Part shown: positions 1 through 9,466 of the stretch, one piece after another
How the letters are laid out: each line of letters opens with the position of its first letter
Position numbering within the stretch: the stretch's first letter is position 1
Source of the DNA: Burkholderia sp. D-99
GTDB taxonomy: Bacteria; Pseudomonadota; Gammaproteobacteria; Burkholderiales; Burkholderiaceae
Reading direction: 5' to 3'
Length of the DNA: 64,000 nucleotides
Assembly: GCF_011605345.1 (NCBI RefSeq)
Contig: NZ_JAAOXM010000010.1
Coordinates: forward strand, 124,001-188,000
Program-made: the position numbers and the translations under genes
The notes under the pieces: model-generated
What the model was told of the DNA's origin: nothing
The model's database searches: none
The model's input: the letters and a program-made list of their open reading frames with translations, nothing else

Positions 1-769
1 AGTCGGGTGAAAAGCCTTTCGGTGCGGTGTCGAGCAGCACGCGCCCGGTGCTGGAGGCGAGCGCGGCCCAGCGCCGGTCGTCGGGCAGCCGCGCGCCGAG
101 CGCGCGAATCACCTGCGGCGGCGAATAGCTCGGGTTCACACGCCACTGGCCGTCGGCCAGCTTGAACCCCGTCGGCCCCGGCAGCAGCGTGAGGCCGAGG
201 CCCGGCACGCTCGCCGTCTCGACGTCGAGCACGCGCTTCGCGAGCAGCGCGCCGCGCGCCGTGTAGCTGCGCTCGTGCCACAGCCGCCCGGCCTCGACGA
301 GTGCATACGCGATCCACAAGTCGGCGTCCGACGCCGCGTTCGCGTCGAGCACGCGCCACGCGCCGTCGGGCGCACGGCCCCACAGCCACGCCGGCAGGTG
401 CGCGCTCAGGTCGCCCTGCGCGAGATTGTTCTCGGTCCATGCGAGGATCGTGTCGAACATGCGCCTGTCGTTCGCGACCAGCGCGAAGAAAAGTCCATAC
501 GCCTGCCCCTCCGACACCGTGCGTGAATCGGCCGAACCGACGTCGATCACGCGGCCGTCGGCCGAGATGAAATCGCGCTTGAACGCGTCCCAGCGCGGCC
601 ACGCCGCGCCGCATCCCGCGTCGGTCGCGTCGGCCGCACGGGCCCCCGCGGCCTGCGCGCGCGTGGCCATGCCGGTTCCCGCGCACGTGAGCGCCACCGC
701 CAGCGCGAGTGCCGCGCCGACGCGTCGCGCCGGCCGCGTTGCCCGTCGCTTCGCCATAACCCGCGCCAT
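1..769 (-). CDS. bcsZ: BcsZ endo-1,4-beta-glucanase, GH8 (partial at window edge)
   Basis: Periplasmic cellulase of the bacterial cellulose synthase operon, which trims nascent glucan. The visible N-terminal 256 residues carry a signal-peptide-like hydrophobic stretch (about residues 16-40, ending ATRAQA), then the GH8 signature SEGQAYGLFFALVANDR. Its Glu, about residue 87, corresponds to the family's catalytic acid. NAASDADLWIAY, typical of BcsZ, follows. The C-terminus lies beyond position 1. Two in-frame ATGs are possible (769 and 757); 769 sits three bases after the bcsB stop, which suggests translational coupling. Position behind bcsB is the usual bcs order. Confidence 0.93.
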   Translation of the reverse strand, partial: MARVMAKRRATRPARRVGAALALAVALTCAGTGMATRAQAAGARAADATDAGCGAAWPRWDAFKRDFISADGRVIDVGSADSRTVSEGQAYGLFFALVANDRRMFDTILAWTENNLAQGDLSAHLPAWLWGRAPDGAWRVLDANAASDADLWIAYALVEAGRLWHERSYTARGALLAKRVLDVETASVPGLGLTLLPGPTGFKLADGQWRVNPSYSPPQVIRALGARLPDDRRWAALASSTGRVLLDTAPKGFSPD

Positions 770-772
770 CCG

Positions 773-3085
773 TTACATCCCCCGTCGACGCGCGGCGATT
801 CTCTGCAGCACGCTGAACACGCCGAGCGCGAGCAGCAGCCCGGCGACGACGCCGACCGCGCCGAGCACGACCGGATGCCGCGCCGCCTGCGTCCACACGC
901 GCGCATACCACGGCACGAAGCCGACCACGTAAGGCTCGCCGACGCGCAGGCTGTCGACCTGCCCCGGCCGCACCAGCGCGAGGTCGCCCTGCAGCTGCGA
1001 CACGAGCCCGGCGCTCTCGAACACGTCGAGCAGATCGCCGAGACGCGGCTGGTCGGTCGCCGTCAGCGCGACGACGCTGCGCCCCCGGCTGCCCGGCAGC
1101 TCGAACCCGGCGAGCGCCGCGAGCGAGCCCGTCTGTTCGATATGCGCGCCGCCTTCGGCGAGGCCGGCGCCGTTGCGCCAGCGCTCCTTCACCGAGAACG
1201 CGATGCGCGCGGCACCTTCGCCTCCCGCGCTGCCTTGCTCGCCGATCACGAGCGGCAGCGCCGAGCGCCAGTGCGCGAGCAGCGGCGACGCGGGCGAGCC
1301 GTCGATCACGAGCAGATCCTTGCTGCCCGACAGCGCGGCAACGTCGCCGGGCCGCGCGACCTGCACGCGCAGGGCCGGAAACCCGGTCCATTCGCCCATG
1401 TGGCCGAGCATCGTCAGGTAAGCCTCGAGCTCCTGCGGCGACGGCCGGTCAGGCATCACGACGGCCGTCTGCGACAGGTCGGCGAAACGCGTGAACGGGA
1501 AGCCGCTGTTGGCGAAGAACGCGAGGTTCGGCAATTGCGCGTAATGGACGAAGTGCGAGAAGTCGATCGTCGAATCGGGATCGATCGCCGCGCGCTGCGG
1601 CTCGCTCGCCGTGCTCGAGCACAGGCCCGTCTTCTGCGAGTCGAGCGTGAAGCGGAACTGCAGCTGGTTGCCGCTGCCGACCCGGAACGCCGGGATGTCG
1701 ACGTCGCTCGTCACGCGCCCTTCCGGCGCCGACAGCAGCGGCAGCTGCATGCGGCCGTGCGCGTCCTCGGCATGGGCCGGCCCGAGCCGGTACGACTTCA
1801 CGAGCTGCTCGTTGATCTCGACGGCGAGCGTCGAGTTGTCCTGCACGGTCGGGGCCGTGTAGCGGTAGCGCAGCGTGATCGGCACGCCCGCGCCGTTCCA
1901 CGAATGCAGATCGGACGGCACGCGCAGGTTCAGGCGGATTGCGTCGGGCGTCGTGCCGCGCACTTCCAGGTCGCGCGTATCGGATACGAGCTCGCGGAAC
2001 GCGATCGGCCGGTTCACGGGCAGCCAGCGCGGCGCGTCGTACGGCTTGCGCGGCGCGCCGAGATCGACGTGCGCGACCGTCGCCGCCGGCCCCGACAGCG
2101 CCACGCGGCCCAGCACGAGCGTCGCGACCGCATCGTCGACCTCGGCCGCCGTGCGGCCCGTGACGACCAGCAGCTTGCGCCCCGGCGCGGCCGGGTTGTC
2201 GGCCACCGCGAGCAGCGGGCCGTTGATCGACGGCAGCGCAAGGCCGGCCGGCAGCGTCGCGGCCGTGCCGATCACCACCGCCTGATCGTCCGCCGGCAGC
2301 CCGGACGACACCGGGAACCGCGCATGCCGGTAGTCGGCCAGCGCGCCGAACCACGACGCGAGCACGCCCGCGCTGCGCAGCGTGGCCGAATCCGGCGACG
2401 CCGGCAGCACGAACGGCAGCCGCACGCGGCCGTTGTCGCGCCGGTCGAAGAACGGCGCGGGCAGCAGCGCGAGATCGTTCGGCAGGCGCACCGGCGACTC
2501 GTCGAGGATCAGCTCGCTCTTGGGGCTCACGTCGGCCCACAGCGCCGAGTTCGTCGGGTCCTCGCAATGGTCGAGCGTGTAGTGCGCGATCAGGCGCAGG
2601 CCGATCTGGTTGAAATCCGAGAAATAGCGCGGATCGATCGGGATTTCCTGCGTGACCGTGCGGCCCGCCTGTGCGGCGTCGAACGGGACGGTCGCGATCA
2701 CCTCGCCGTTCACCGATACCTTCAGGTGCGACATCGGGAACACCAGCGACGGCGAATACGCGTAGGTCAGGCGCAGCCGCGCGCCGGTCACCACGCGGTC
2801 GAGCCGCACGCCCGCGTTGATCGTGCGCGCGTCGTCGGCGCCGCGCAGGCGCAGCGGATCGAACGCGCCGAGCGACGCGAACGGCAGGTGCACCGTGGTC
2901 GCCGGCAGGCCGGCGGACGGCGCGCTGGCCGCCGCAGGCGCGGCCGCGAGCACCGGCGCCGGCGCTGTGCCGGAGGCCGCAGCGGCGGCCGGCACGGCCG
3001 GGATCGGCGCGGCCGACAGCGCGGCCGCGTGAAACGCGCCGACCATGGCGGCCGACAGGACGAGCAGCGACACGGCCGGCTTCAT
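773..3085 (-). CDS. bcsB: BcsB cellulose synthase periplasmic subunit
   Basis: 770-residue periplasmic, inner-membrane-anchored subunit that pairs with BcsA and guides the glucan chain into the periplasm. There is an N-terminal signal peptide followed by an Ala/Pro-rich linker to about residue 60. The BcsB core then follows (for example VFPMSHLKVSVNGEVIATVP, and HCEDPTNSALWADV). One C-terminal membrane helix (about residues 742-762) precedes the basic tail RRRGM. The family was once called the c-di-GMP-binding subunit, although binding resides in BcsA PilZ. bcsZ follows immediately. Unusually, bcsA is not directly upstream: the next gene on that side is a divergent GGDEF gene. Confidence 0.95.
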   Translation of the reverse strand: MKPAVSLLVLSAAMVGAFHAAALSAAPIPAVPAAAAASGTAPAPVLAAAPAAASAPSAGLPATTVHLPFASLGAFDPLRLRGADDARTINAGVRLDRVVTGARLRLTYAYSPSLVFPMSHLKVSVNGEVIATVPFDAAQAGRTVTQEIPIDPRYFSDFNQIGLRLIAHYTLDHCEDPTNSALWADVSPKSELILDESPVRLPNDLALLPAPFFDRRDNGRVRLPFVLPASPDSATLRSAGVLASWFGALADYRHARFPVSSGLPADDQAVVIGTAATLPAGLALPSINGPLLAVADNPAAPGRKLLVVTGRTAAEVDDAVATLVLGRVALSGPAATVAHVDLGAPRKPYDAPRWLPVNRPIAFRELVSDTRDLEVRGTTPDAIRLNLRVPSDLHSWNGAGVPITLRYRYTAPTVQDNSTLAVEINEQLVKSYRLGPAHAEDAHGRMQLPLLSAPEGRVTSDVDIPAFRVGSGNQLQFRFTLDSQKTGLCSSTASEPQRAAIDPDSTIDFSHFVHYAQLPNLAFFANSGFPFTRFADLSQTAVVMPDRPSPQELEAYLTMLGHMGEWTGFPALRVQVARPGDVAALSGSKDLLVIDGSPASPLLAHWRSALPLVIGEQGSAGGEGAARIAFSVKERWRNGAGLAEGGAHIEQTGSLAALAGFELPGSRGRSVVALTATDQPRLGDLLDVFESAGLVSQLQGDLALVRPGQVDSLRVGEPYVVGFVPWYARVWTQAARHPVVLGAVGVVAGLLLALGVFSVLQRIAARRRGM

Positions 3086-3563
3086 GCGCCGCTCCGCTTC
3101 GTCAGGATCATCCGGTCATCCGTCGCATCGAAACCGATGCGCGCAAAGCAGCTATGCCCGTGAGTGAACATCCCCACTGCTTCCCCTCATATCTAATTGG
3201 CCTGATTCATTTATCGAAACGATGCGGCGATTTCTTTAATCGCCTGTCACCGTGCTGCGCGCGCGCCTGGCACCGGCACACGCCCATTCGTCACACTATC
3301 TCAAAAATAGGACAAAACTCACCCCGATTCGCGACGATGAAGCGAAAAAAGCCTCAATCCAGTCGGAAATGCTGCGCGAGAGGGACGAATGGTAAGAATT
3401 GCGCCGTTGTCGCCCGACGGGCCGAACGGCATACTGCTGGCGCGATACGGCTGGCCGGCGGGCGGTCCGTTGCAGACCGCCCCGGAGCGCGCTGCCGCGA
3501 GGCGGCGCGTATGCTACCGCAATCCCGCGCCGCCGGACGTGCTTTCTTTCACGGAAAACTGAC
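3086..3563. other. Divergent intergenic region between bcsB and the GGDEF gene
   Basis: This 478-bp stretch is AT-richer than its surroundings, as expected for a divergent promoter region. I see no convincing gene. An open frame across 3154-3567 on the plus strand has Cys/Arg-rich shadow-like composition. At 3226-3244 there is a perfect small stem-loop, GGCGATT-tcttt-AATCGCC, about 140 bases upstream of the bcsB start, possibly an operator or leader structure. No clear -35/-10 pair could be assigned. Confidence 0.5.
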
Positions 3564-4586
3564 TTGAATCAAATCGCCGACTCCGCCACCCCGTCCCCCG
3601 ATACCCTGCTGCGCATCATCGCCGCGCAGACCGAGATCGCGAAGCTCGGCCTCGACCTCGGCAGCGTGATGGCTTATGTGGCCGAGCAGGTGCCGCAACT
3701 CACCGGCGCGAGCGCCGCCGCGGTCGAATTCGCCGAGGGCGACGACATGGTGTACCGCGCCGCGTCGGGCACCGCGGCCGGGATGCTCGGCCTGCGGCTG
3801 CGGCGCTCGGGCAGCCTGTCGGGGCTGTGCGTGCAGCAAGGCGAGTTGCTGCACTGCATCGACTCGGAAACCGACCCGCGCGTCGATCGCGACGCATGCC
3901 GGCGTGTCGGCCTGCGCTCGATGCTCGTGATGCCGCTCACCCATGCGGACACGACGGTCGGCGTGCTGAAGGTGATGTCGCCGGAAGTCGACGGCTTTTC
4001 GCAAGCCGACGCCGGCACGCTGCGGCTGACGGCCGACCTGATCGCCGCCGCGATGTTCCACGCGGCGCGCAACGAGGCGAACGAACTCTACCTGCGCGCG
4101 ACACACGACGCGCTCACGGGCTTGCCGAACCGCGCGCTGTTCTACGACCGCCTGCGGCAATCCATGCACACGACGCTGCGCGCGAACGGCCGGCTCGGCA
4201 TCCTCAACATCGACATGGACGGGCTGAAGCCGATCAACGACGGATTCGGCCATCGCGCGGGCGATGCGGCGCTGCGCGAGATCGCCACGCGGATGCAGGG
4301 AGCAGTGCGGCGCTCGGACACGGTCGCACGCATCGGCGGCGACGAATTCGCGGTGATCCTGCCGAACATCGGCAACCGCGACGATGCGCATGCGCAAAGC
4401 GCGCGGCTCGCGCGCCAGGTCGGCGAGCCGTTCGAATTCGAGGGACGCCCGCTGCGGCTCGGCGTCAGCGTCGGGATCGCGCTGCTGCCCGACGACGGCA
4501 CCGACATGACCGCGCTGATCGAGCATGCGGACCAGGCGATGTATGAAGTGAAGCGCACGCGGTCGCAGCGGACGGCTCACGCGTAA
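3564..4586 (+). CDS. GAF-GGDEF diguanylate cyclase
   Basis: 340-residue predicted soluble diguanylate cyclase that makes c-di-GMP from GTP. A GAF-type sensor occupies about residues 20-170 and a GGDEF domain about 175-335. The active site GGDEF is intact at 258-262, and an RxxD inhibitory site (R249-D252) lies exactly five residues before it, so product inhibition is expected. The TTG start at 3564 is chosen because the upstream in-frame sequence from 3399 is Arg/Cys-rich and unlike coding sequence, and no ATG precedes the GAF domain. It diverges from the bcs genes. Cellulose synthesis is activated by c-di-GMP, so local control is plausible but inferred. Confidence 0.88.
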   Translation: MNQIADSATPSPDTLLRIIAAQTEIAKLGLDLGSVMAYVAEQVPQLTGASAAAVEFAEGDDMVYRAASGTAAGMLGLRLRRSGSLSGLCVQQGELLHCIDSETDPRVDRDACRRVGLRSMLVMPLTHADTTVGVLKVMSPEVDGFSQADAGTLRLTADLIAAAMFHAARNEANELYLRATHDALTGLPNRALFYDRLRQSMHTTLRANGRLGILNIDMDGLKPINDGFGHRAGDAALREIATRMQGAVRRSDTVARIGGDEFAVILPNIGNRDDAHAQSARLARQVGEPFEFEGRPLRLGVSVGIALLPDDGTDMTALIEHADQAMYEVKRTRSQRTAHA

Positions 4587-4672
4587 CGCGCACTCGACGT
4601 GCTGCTGCCTTGACGGGCCGGCGGGCAGAACGACGTCCTCGACCGCCCGCGGCGGGCTTGAACGTTCGCTGA

Positions 4673-5125
4673 CTAGCCGATCTGCGGAACGGCGATCGCG
4701 AGCCCGACCACGAGCCACTGCACGATCGCGACGAGCACAGCGGCCCGGCACAGCCCGACCGCGCCGCGCACGCGGGCGTCGAGCGCACGTCCGGCCTTCG
4801 AAGCGTCGATCCAGCCGAGATCGGTGAGCGCGCGGTCGAGCGCCGCTAGCCCGTCGTCGATCGATGCGTCGCCTGCCGCCGCGCGCGCGAGCGCGGCGAA
4901 CAGCCGGCGGTCGATCCCGATCCGCACCGCATACCACAGCGCCGCGATCCCCGACCCGGTGCTGACGACGGCCAGCAGCACACGCGCGACCGTCGCCGGC
5001 GCCCAGCCCGACGCGATCCACCCGCCCGCGCCGGCCGCGGCCAGCGCGGCCGCGATCGCCCACGCGCCCGCATCGAGCGCGCCGCGCGCGGCGGCAATCC
5101 TGAATGGCGCGGACGGGTCGCGCAT
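4673..5125 (-). CDS. Small hypothetical membrane protein after ynbD
   Basis: 150 residues beginning MRDPSAPFRIAAARGAL. Hydrophobic segments lie at about residues 17-40 and 43-68, with another at the C-terminus (about 125-148), so it is probably an inner-membrane protein. I recognise no family. The ATG at 5125 overlaps the upstream stop (TGATG), so it is translationally coupled to the phosphatase gene and is the last gene of that operon arm. A role in the lipid module is inferred only from this coupling. Confidence 0.65.
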   Translation of the reverse strand: MRDPSAPFRIAAARGALDAGAWAIAAALAAAGAGGWIASGWAPATVARVLLAVVSTGSGIAALWYAVRIGIDRRLFAALARAAAGDASIDDGLAALDRALTDLGWIDASKAGRALDARVRGAVGLCRAAVLVAIVQWLVVGLAIAVPQIG

Positions 5126-6537
5126 CACACGCCTCCCGCGCTGCGACGGCGATCGATCCAGTGCTGCAGCACGGCCACGCCGTCGTCCGACCACACCGCA
5201 TGCGGCCGCACCGCGCGCACCGCGGCCAGCGCGTCGCGCGCATCGCCGAACCCGCGTCGCGCCGCCAGCCACGCGGCCGCGCACAGCACGCTGCGCCCGT
5301 AGCCGAGCGCGCAGCAGACCAGCACGTCACGCCCTTCCCCGTGCAGGCGTTCGAGCGCCGCGACGGCCTGCGCGAGCTGCGCGGCCGTCGGCGCAACGAG
5401 ATCGAGCTGCGGCACGGCCGCATAGGCGAGCGACGCATCGGCCGCCGCCCAGCGGGGCATTTCGGCCGTCAGGTCGACCAGTGCCGTGAAACCGTGGCGG
5501 CGCACGTCGCGCGCGGTCGGCGTGCGGCCGATCGACACGCGTTCGTCGATCCGCACCGGCGCCGGCTGCCGGAACGTCCACAGCCGCGAATTGACGAATG
5601 CGCCGGCGATCGTCGGCGCGAGCAGCCAGCGGATGACGACCGGGAAACGCCCGTGCGCGTCCTTCTGGAACGCGCCGGGTGCGCCGCGCCGGTAGATCCA
5701 CGCGACACACGCGAGCGCCAGCGCGACCCACCCGGCCGCCAGCGCCCAGCCGGGCGCGCGCGGCACGCACCAGAGCGCCACGAGCGCGACCGCCGCCGCG
5801 CCAAGCGCATAGCGGCGCGCGAGCGCACGGCCGGCCGCGCCCGGTGCCCCCGGCAATGCATCGGCGAGCGGCAACCGGCCCGCGACATCGCGCAGCGGAA
5901 ACAGGAACAGCGCGAGACAGCCGACGGCCGCACCGGTCGGCACGTCGATCGCGTGATGCTGGTAGGTCGTCAGCACCGACACGCCGATCGCCGCGAACCA
6001 CAGGTGCAGCACGACGCGCGCGAGCCTGCCACGCAGGTGCTTCGCATAAACCGCCCACAGCACGACGAGCAGCCCGATGTGCAGCGACGGCGCCTGGTTG
6101 AACGGCTTGTCGAACCCCATCAGCAGCGTGAACAGCGCACCGGCCACGCCGCCCGCGTCGGGCCGCTCGAACCCGAAGCGCAGCGGCCACGCGATGAAGC
6201 ACGCGACCGATATCAGTTGCACGGTCAACAGCCGTTTCACGTGATCGAGCAGGTCGGCGCGGCGCGTCCAGAAGAAGAACGACAGCGCATACAGAAGGTC
6301 GATCGACCAGTACGGCACGATCGTCCACGGCACGAACGGGATCGCGTGCTCCCAGCCGAACGCGAAGGTCGGCACCGCCGCGCGGCGCGCGGCGAGCCAG
6401 TTCGCGAAGCCGTAGGTCGAGAAGAACACGGCGCCCATCACCGCGAGCCAGCCGAGGCGCAGCGCGAACGACGCGTCGCGCGCGCCGGCGGCGGCCGGTT
6501 CGGCGAGGCCGCTCGCGCCGCCGTCGAGCGCGCTCAT
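5125..6537 (-). CDS. ynbD: YnbD-like PAP2 / dual-specificity phosphatase fusion
   Basis: 470-residue multipass membrane protein. The N-terminal half is PAP2-like: PSLH with His153, and HHAID with His194 and Asp198, match PAP2 motifs that dephosphorylate lipid phosphates. The C-terminal part is a dual-specificity or tyrosine-phosphatase-type domain with the Cys-x5-Arg loop CALGYGRS (Cys409, Arg415). This two-phosphatase arrangement is that of E. coli YnbD. The ATG at 6537 overlaps the end of the upstream hydrolase/methyltransferase gene by four bases (ATGA). A likely job is removing phosphate from a lipid intermediate made by the neighbouring head-group transferase, which is inference. Confidence 0.88.
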   Translation of the reverse strand: MSALDGGASGLAEPAAAGARDASFALRLGWLAVMGAVFFSTYGFANWLAARRAAVPTFAFGWEHAIPFVPWTIVPYWSIDLLYALSFFFWTRRADLLDHVKRLLTVQLISVACFIAWPLRFGFERPDAGGVAGALFTLLMGFDKPFNQAPSLHIGLLVVLWAVYAKHLRGRLARVVLHLWFAAIGVSVLTTYQHHAIDVPTGAAVGCLALFLFPLRDVAGRLPLADALPGAPGAAGRALARRYALGAAAVALVALWCVPRAPGWALAAGWVALALACVAWIYRRGAPGAFQKDAHGRFPVVIRWLLAPTIAGAFVNSRLWTFRQPAPVRIDERVSIGRTPTARDVRRHGFTALVDLTAEMPRWAAADASLAYAAVPQLDLVAPTAAQLAQAVAALERLHGEGRDVLVCCALGYGRSVLCAAAWLAARRGFGDARDALAAVRAVRPHAVWSDDGVAVLQHWIDRRRSAGGV

Positions 6538-8303
6538 GACGCGTCGACCCGCTGCGCGAGGCTGACCGTGAAGATGCCCATTTCGTCGATCCGCTGGTCG
6601 AGCTTGCGGAAACCCGCGCGCGCGACGAGTTCGTCCATCTCGGCCTGCGAGCGGCGGCGCATCACCCAGGTCGCCTCGCCGCGGTGATTGTTCAGTGCGC
6701 GCGCGATGAATTCGAGCTGCGGATGCCACGGCTGCCCCGTATAGACGAGATAACCGCCCGGCGGCACGGCCTGCGCGAGCCCGCGCAGCGAGCGCTCGAT
6801 CAGCGCGTTCTCGCCGAACAGCTCGTAGAGGCCCGACACGATCGCGAGCGTCGGACGCGGCTCGAGCGTCGCGAGCGACGCCTCGTCGAACGCGTCGCCG
6901 CGCTCGAAGCGCGCGATCGGCTCCAGGCCGCGCTGCGCGATCAGCACGCGCCCGGCCTCGACGTTCGGCGGGCTGTAGTCGCGCAGCGTGATGTCGTCGG
7001 GCGCCGCGCCGTCGCGCTCGGCGGCCGTCGCGATCGCATCCAGCACGTAGCGCCCGTGCCCGGCCGCGATGTCGACGATCCGCACCGGCGTGCCGTGGCC
7101 GCGCAGGCGGCCGATCGCCGCGCCGATCAGTTCCTGCAGATGCACCTTGCGCTGGCGGATGCCGATCCAGCCCGGCGAATCGAGATAGGTGCGGTCGATC
7201 AGCGCGCCGACGCCGAGGCGCCCCTGCGCGCGGTTGCGGTACACGTAGTCGAGCGTCGAGCCCGAATCGAAGCCGAGCCGCAGCCCGAGCGCGATACCGT
7301 CCGACAGCGCGCCGCCCGCCTTCAGGCCGGCCCGCGTGAGCGCCCAGTACGCACGCGCGAACGCATTCGCGGGCGGGCGGCCGAGCGCTGCGTATTCGTC
7401 GTGGAACGCGCCGCGCCGGTCGGCTTCGGCGAGCGACACACGCGGGCTCGGCGCATCGAATTCGCGCAGCACGAACGCACGCAGCGGCGCGAGCGCCTGC
7501 GCGCGGTCGCGTTCGCCGAGCGTGTCGTGATAGAAGCCCGGCAGCACGATGCGCTCCTTGCGCGCGGAGCCGAGGCGTTCGAAGAAGCGGTCCTGCGGGC
7601 CGCGATGCACGACCCAGTCGGCGCCCGAGATCAGCAGTTGCGTCGGCACGGTGATCGCGGCCGCATCGGCGACGATCCGCTGCGCGGTGTCGTGCAGGTC
7701 GAGCAGCATGTTGACCGCGATCGGCCGCGTGATCAGCGGATCGGACGCATAGCTCGCGATACGCTCGGGATCGTGCGTGAGGAATTTCGGCTTCACGTAG
7801 CTGTTCACGTAGAACAGCCCACGCAGCTTGTGCATCAGCCGCAGGCCCGGCCGCGCGAACGGCACGTAGAGCTTGATGTGGAACGCCGGCGATGCGACGA
7901 CGAGCGCGCGGATCGGCGGCGCGTAGTCGTGCGCCCAGGTGGCCGCGAGCACCGCGCCGACGCTCTGGCCGACCACGGCCATGTCCTCGATCGCGATGCC
8001 GTGCGTGTCGCGGATATGTTCGACGAAGGTCTGCAGGTCGCGCACCGACGCGGCCGCGCTCGGGCTGTAGCCACGCGCGCCGGGCGAGCGGCCGTGGCCG
8101 CGCGCATCCCACGCGAAGAACGCGAAATCGGGCAGGTCGAGCTCGTCGACGAGGTGTGCGACGCGCGCCGAATGTTCGTGGCCGCGATGCAGCAGCACGA
8201 TGGCGCCGCGGCAACGCGGGCCCGTTGCGGGCCAGTGACGATAGAACAGCGTTTCGCCGTCGTGCGTGATGAAGTCGGCCTCGCGGGCCATGCGTGCGCT
8301 CAT
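6534..8303 (-). CDS. ynbC: YnbC-like alpha/beta hydrolase-SAM methyltransferase fusion
   Basis: 589 residues with two catalytic domains. Residues 1 to about 280 form an alpha/beta hydrolase of monoacylglycerol-lipase type, with nucleophile elbow GQSVG (Ser114), Asp229 and His259 as the likely triad. Residues about 370-589 form a class I SAM-dependent methyltransferase with motif I DIAAGHGRY (from residue 411). Size and domain order match E. coli YnbC. It lies between ynbA (90 bp away) and ynbD (ATGA overlap). The substrate is unknown; a lipid with a methylatable head group would fit the neighbours. Confidence 0.9.
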   Translation of the reverse strand: MSARMAREADFITHDGETLFYRHWPATGPRCRGAIVLLHRGHEHSARVAHLVDELDLPDFAFFAWDARGHGRSPGARGYSPSAAASVRDLQTFVEHIRDTHGIAIEDMAVVGQSVGAVLAATWAHDYAPPIRALVVASPAFHIKLYVPFARPGLRLMHKLRGLFYVNSYVKPKFLTHDPERIASYASDPLITRPIAVNMLLDLHDTAQRIVADAAAITVPTQLLISGADWVVHRGPQDRFFERLGSARKERIVLPGFYHDTLGERDRAQALAPLRAFVLREFDAPSPRVSLAEADRRGAFHDEYAALGRPPANAFARAYWALTRAGLKAGGALSDGIALGLRLGFDSGSTLDYVYRNRAQGRLGVGALIDRTYLDSPGWIGIRQRKVHLQELIGAAIGRLRGHGTPVRIVDIAAGHGRYVLDAIATAAERDGAAPDDITLRDYSPPNVEAGRVLIAQRGLEPIARFERGDAFDEASLATLEPRPTLAIVSGLYELFGENALIERSLRGLAQAVPPGGYLVYTGQPWHPQLEFIARALNNHRGEATWVMRRRSQAEMDELVARAGFRKLDQRIDEMGIFTVSLAQRVDAS

Positions 8304-8393
8304 GCGTTTTCTCTCGTTTCGTTATTCGTATCTTGGTGCGCCGCCCTCCGGCGCCCGGTACCGCAACTGCCTGTCACTGCCTTTACTGCCCTT

Positions 8394-8999
8394 TCAACCG
8401 CCCTTTTCCGCGATGCCGGCCTGCACGCGCCGCACCACGGTCACGATCGACAGCACGATCAGCAACCGCCACAGCCAGGCGGCGAGCCCGCCGACCGGAA
8501 ACCCGAGCCCGATCCACAGCGCGAACGCGCCGAGGGCGAGCGCACGGTCGCTCTTGCCGAACGGGCCGTCGTAGCGGCGGCTCACGCCGACCAGCGGGCC
8601 GATCAGCCCCGCGCATTCGACGATTACCGCCGTCAGCGCGAACAGCCAGACGTCTGCCGGAGCGAACGCCGGAATCGCGAGAAACGGCAATACCAGTGCG
8701 ACGTCGGACACGACGTCGCCGAGTTCGTTCAGGTACGCGCCGAGCGTGCTCTTCTGGTTGTGCTCGCGCGCGAGCATCCCGTCGATCGCATTGAGCGCCA
8801 TCCGCGCGAACAGCCACAGCGGGATCAGCAGGAACAGCGCGCGGGCGAACACGCCGAGCCCGGCGAGCGCGCCGACGACGATCGAGCCGCCGGCCGCGAA
8901 CAGCGTGACCTGGTTGGCCGTGACGCCGCGCTCGGCGAGCGAGTTCGCGAACGGGCGCAGACGGTTCTGGAATTTGGGTTTGAGTGCGTAGAGGCTCAT
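8394..8999 (-). CDS. ynbA: YnbA-like CDP-alcohol phosphatidyltransferase
   Basis: 201-residue polytopic membrane enzyme expected to transfer an alcohol head group onto CDP-diacylglycerol. The family motif D-x2-DG-x2-AR-x8-G-x3-D-x3-D is recognisable as NAIDGMLAR (Asn70, Asp73, Arg78), Gly87, Asn91 and Asp95. The first and third acidic positions are therefore Asn. The length equals that of E. coli YnbA as I recall it, and the same substitutions may be usual for that subfamily. It is the first gene of the minus-strand arm, diverging from the acyltransferase/CdsA arm. Confidence 0.87.
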   Translation of the reverse strand: MSLYALKPKFQNRLRPFANSLAERGVTANQVTLFAAGGSIVVGALAGLGVFARALFLLIPLWLFARMALNAIDGMLAREHNQKSTLGAYLNELGDVVSDVALVLPFLAIPAFAPADVWLFALTAVIVECAGLIGPLVGVSRRYDGPFGKSDRALALGAFALWIGLGFPVGGLAAWLWRLLIVLSIVTVVRRVQAGIAEKGG

Positions 9000-9466
9000 C
9001 GTTTCGTATTCGTTCTATTCGCGCGGCACAGTCGGACACCTTTCCCGCCGCCATGCCCCAGGCGGCGAAACGGCCCTGGACGGCCTTCCATGGACGGCCC
9101 TAATCGTCGCCGAGCGGCCCCGATGCGTCAAGCATGCGCCCGGCCCGCAAGCGCGGCGCCAATCTGGCGTTTTTGACGGAAACTCGCGATAATCCGCTGG
9201 CCCGATCGCAGCACGATCCATTCGAACTGCAAACGGGCACTCGTGCAACAGCCGATTATCACGCCGCCGACCGGCGCATTCGCCGGGACGCAACAGCGTG
9301 TGGCGGCGAATCGTCCGATTATCGCGGACCTGCGACAGGCAGCCACGAATTTGAAAAAATTTAAACAAGGACCGTCCGGCGCGCATCCTGCCGCACCGGC
9401 ATTCCGGGGTCCCGCCCGCCGCGCACGCGCAGCGGGCCATGCAGGCAGGCAGGGGGCGCTGCGCCG
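9000..9466. other. Divergent intergenic region of the lipid module
   Basis: 467 bp between the starts of ynbA (minus) and the acyltransferase (plus). It should hold promoters for both arms. Overlapping open frames on both strands are Arg-rich and look like shadows. A short AT-rich run (about 9349-9367) stands out against the GC-rich background. I could not assign a convincing -35/-10 pair or operator. Confidence 0.45.

Noticed and set aside
875-3163. Long plus-strand open frame opposite bcsB
   Set aside because: An antisense shadow typical of GC-rich coding DNA; the minus strand encodes a clear BcsB.
3154-3567. 137-residue plus-strand frame in the bcsB/GGDEF interval
   Set aside because: Cys/Arg-rich, no homology recognised, and it overlaps the divergent promoter region.
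5125-8214. Single 1029-residue reading frame over ynbD and ynbC
   Set aside because: Its N-terminal half is an out-of-frame reading of ynbC; real ynbD starts at 6537.
9176-9196. Possible promoter TTGACG...GATAAT upstream of the acyltransferase
   Set aside because: The spacing is only 9 bp, far from the 16-18 bp needed.
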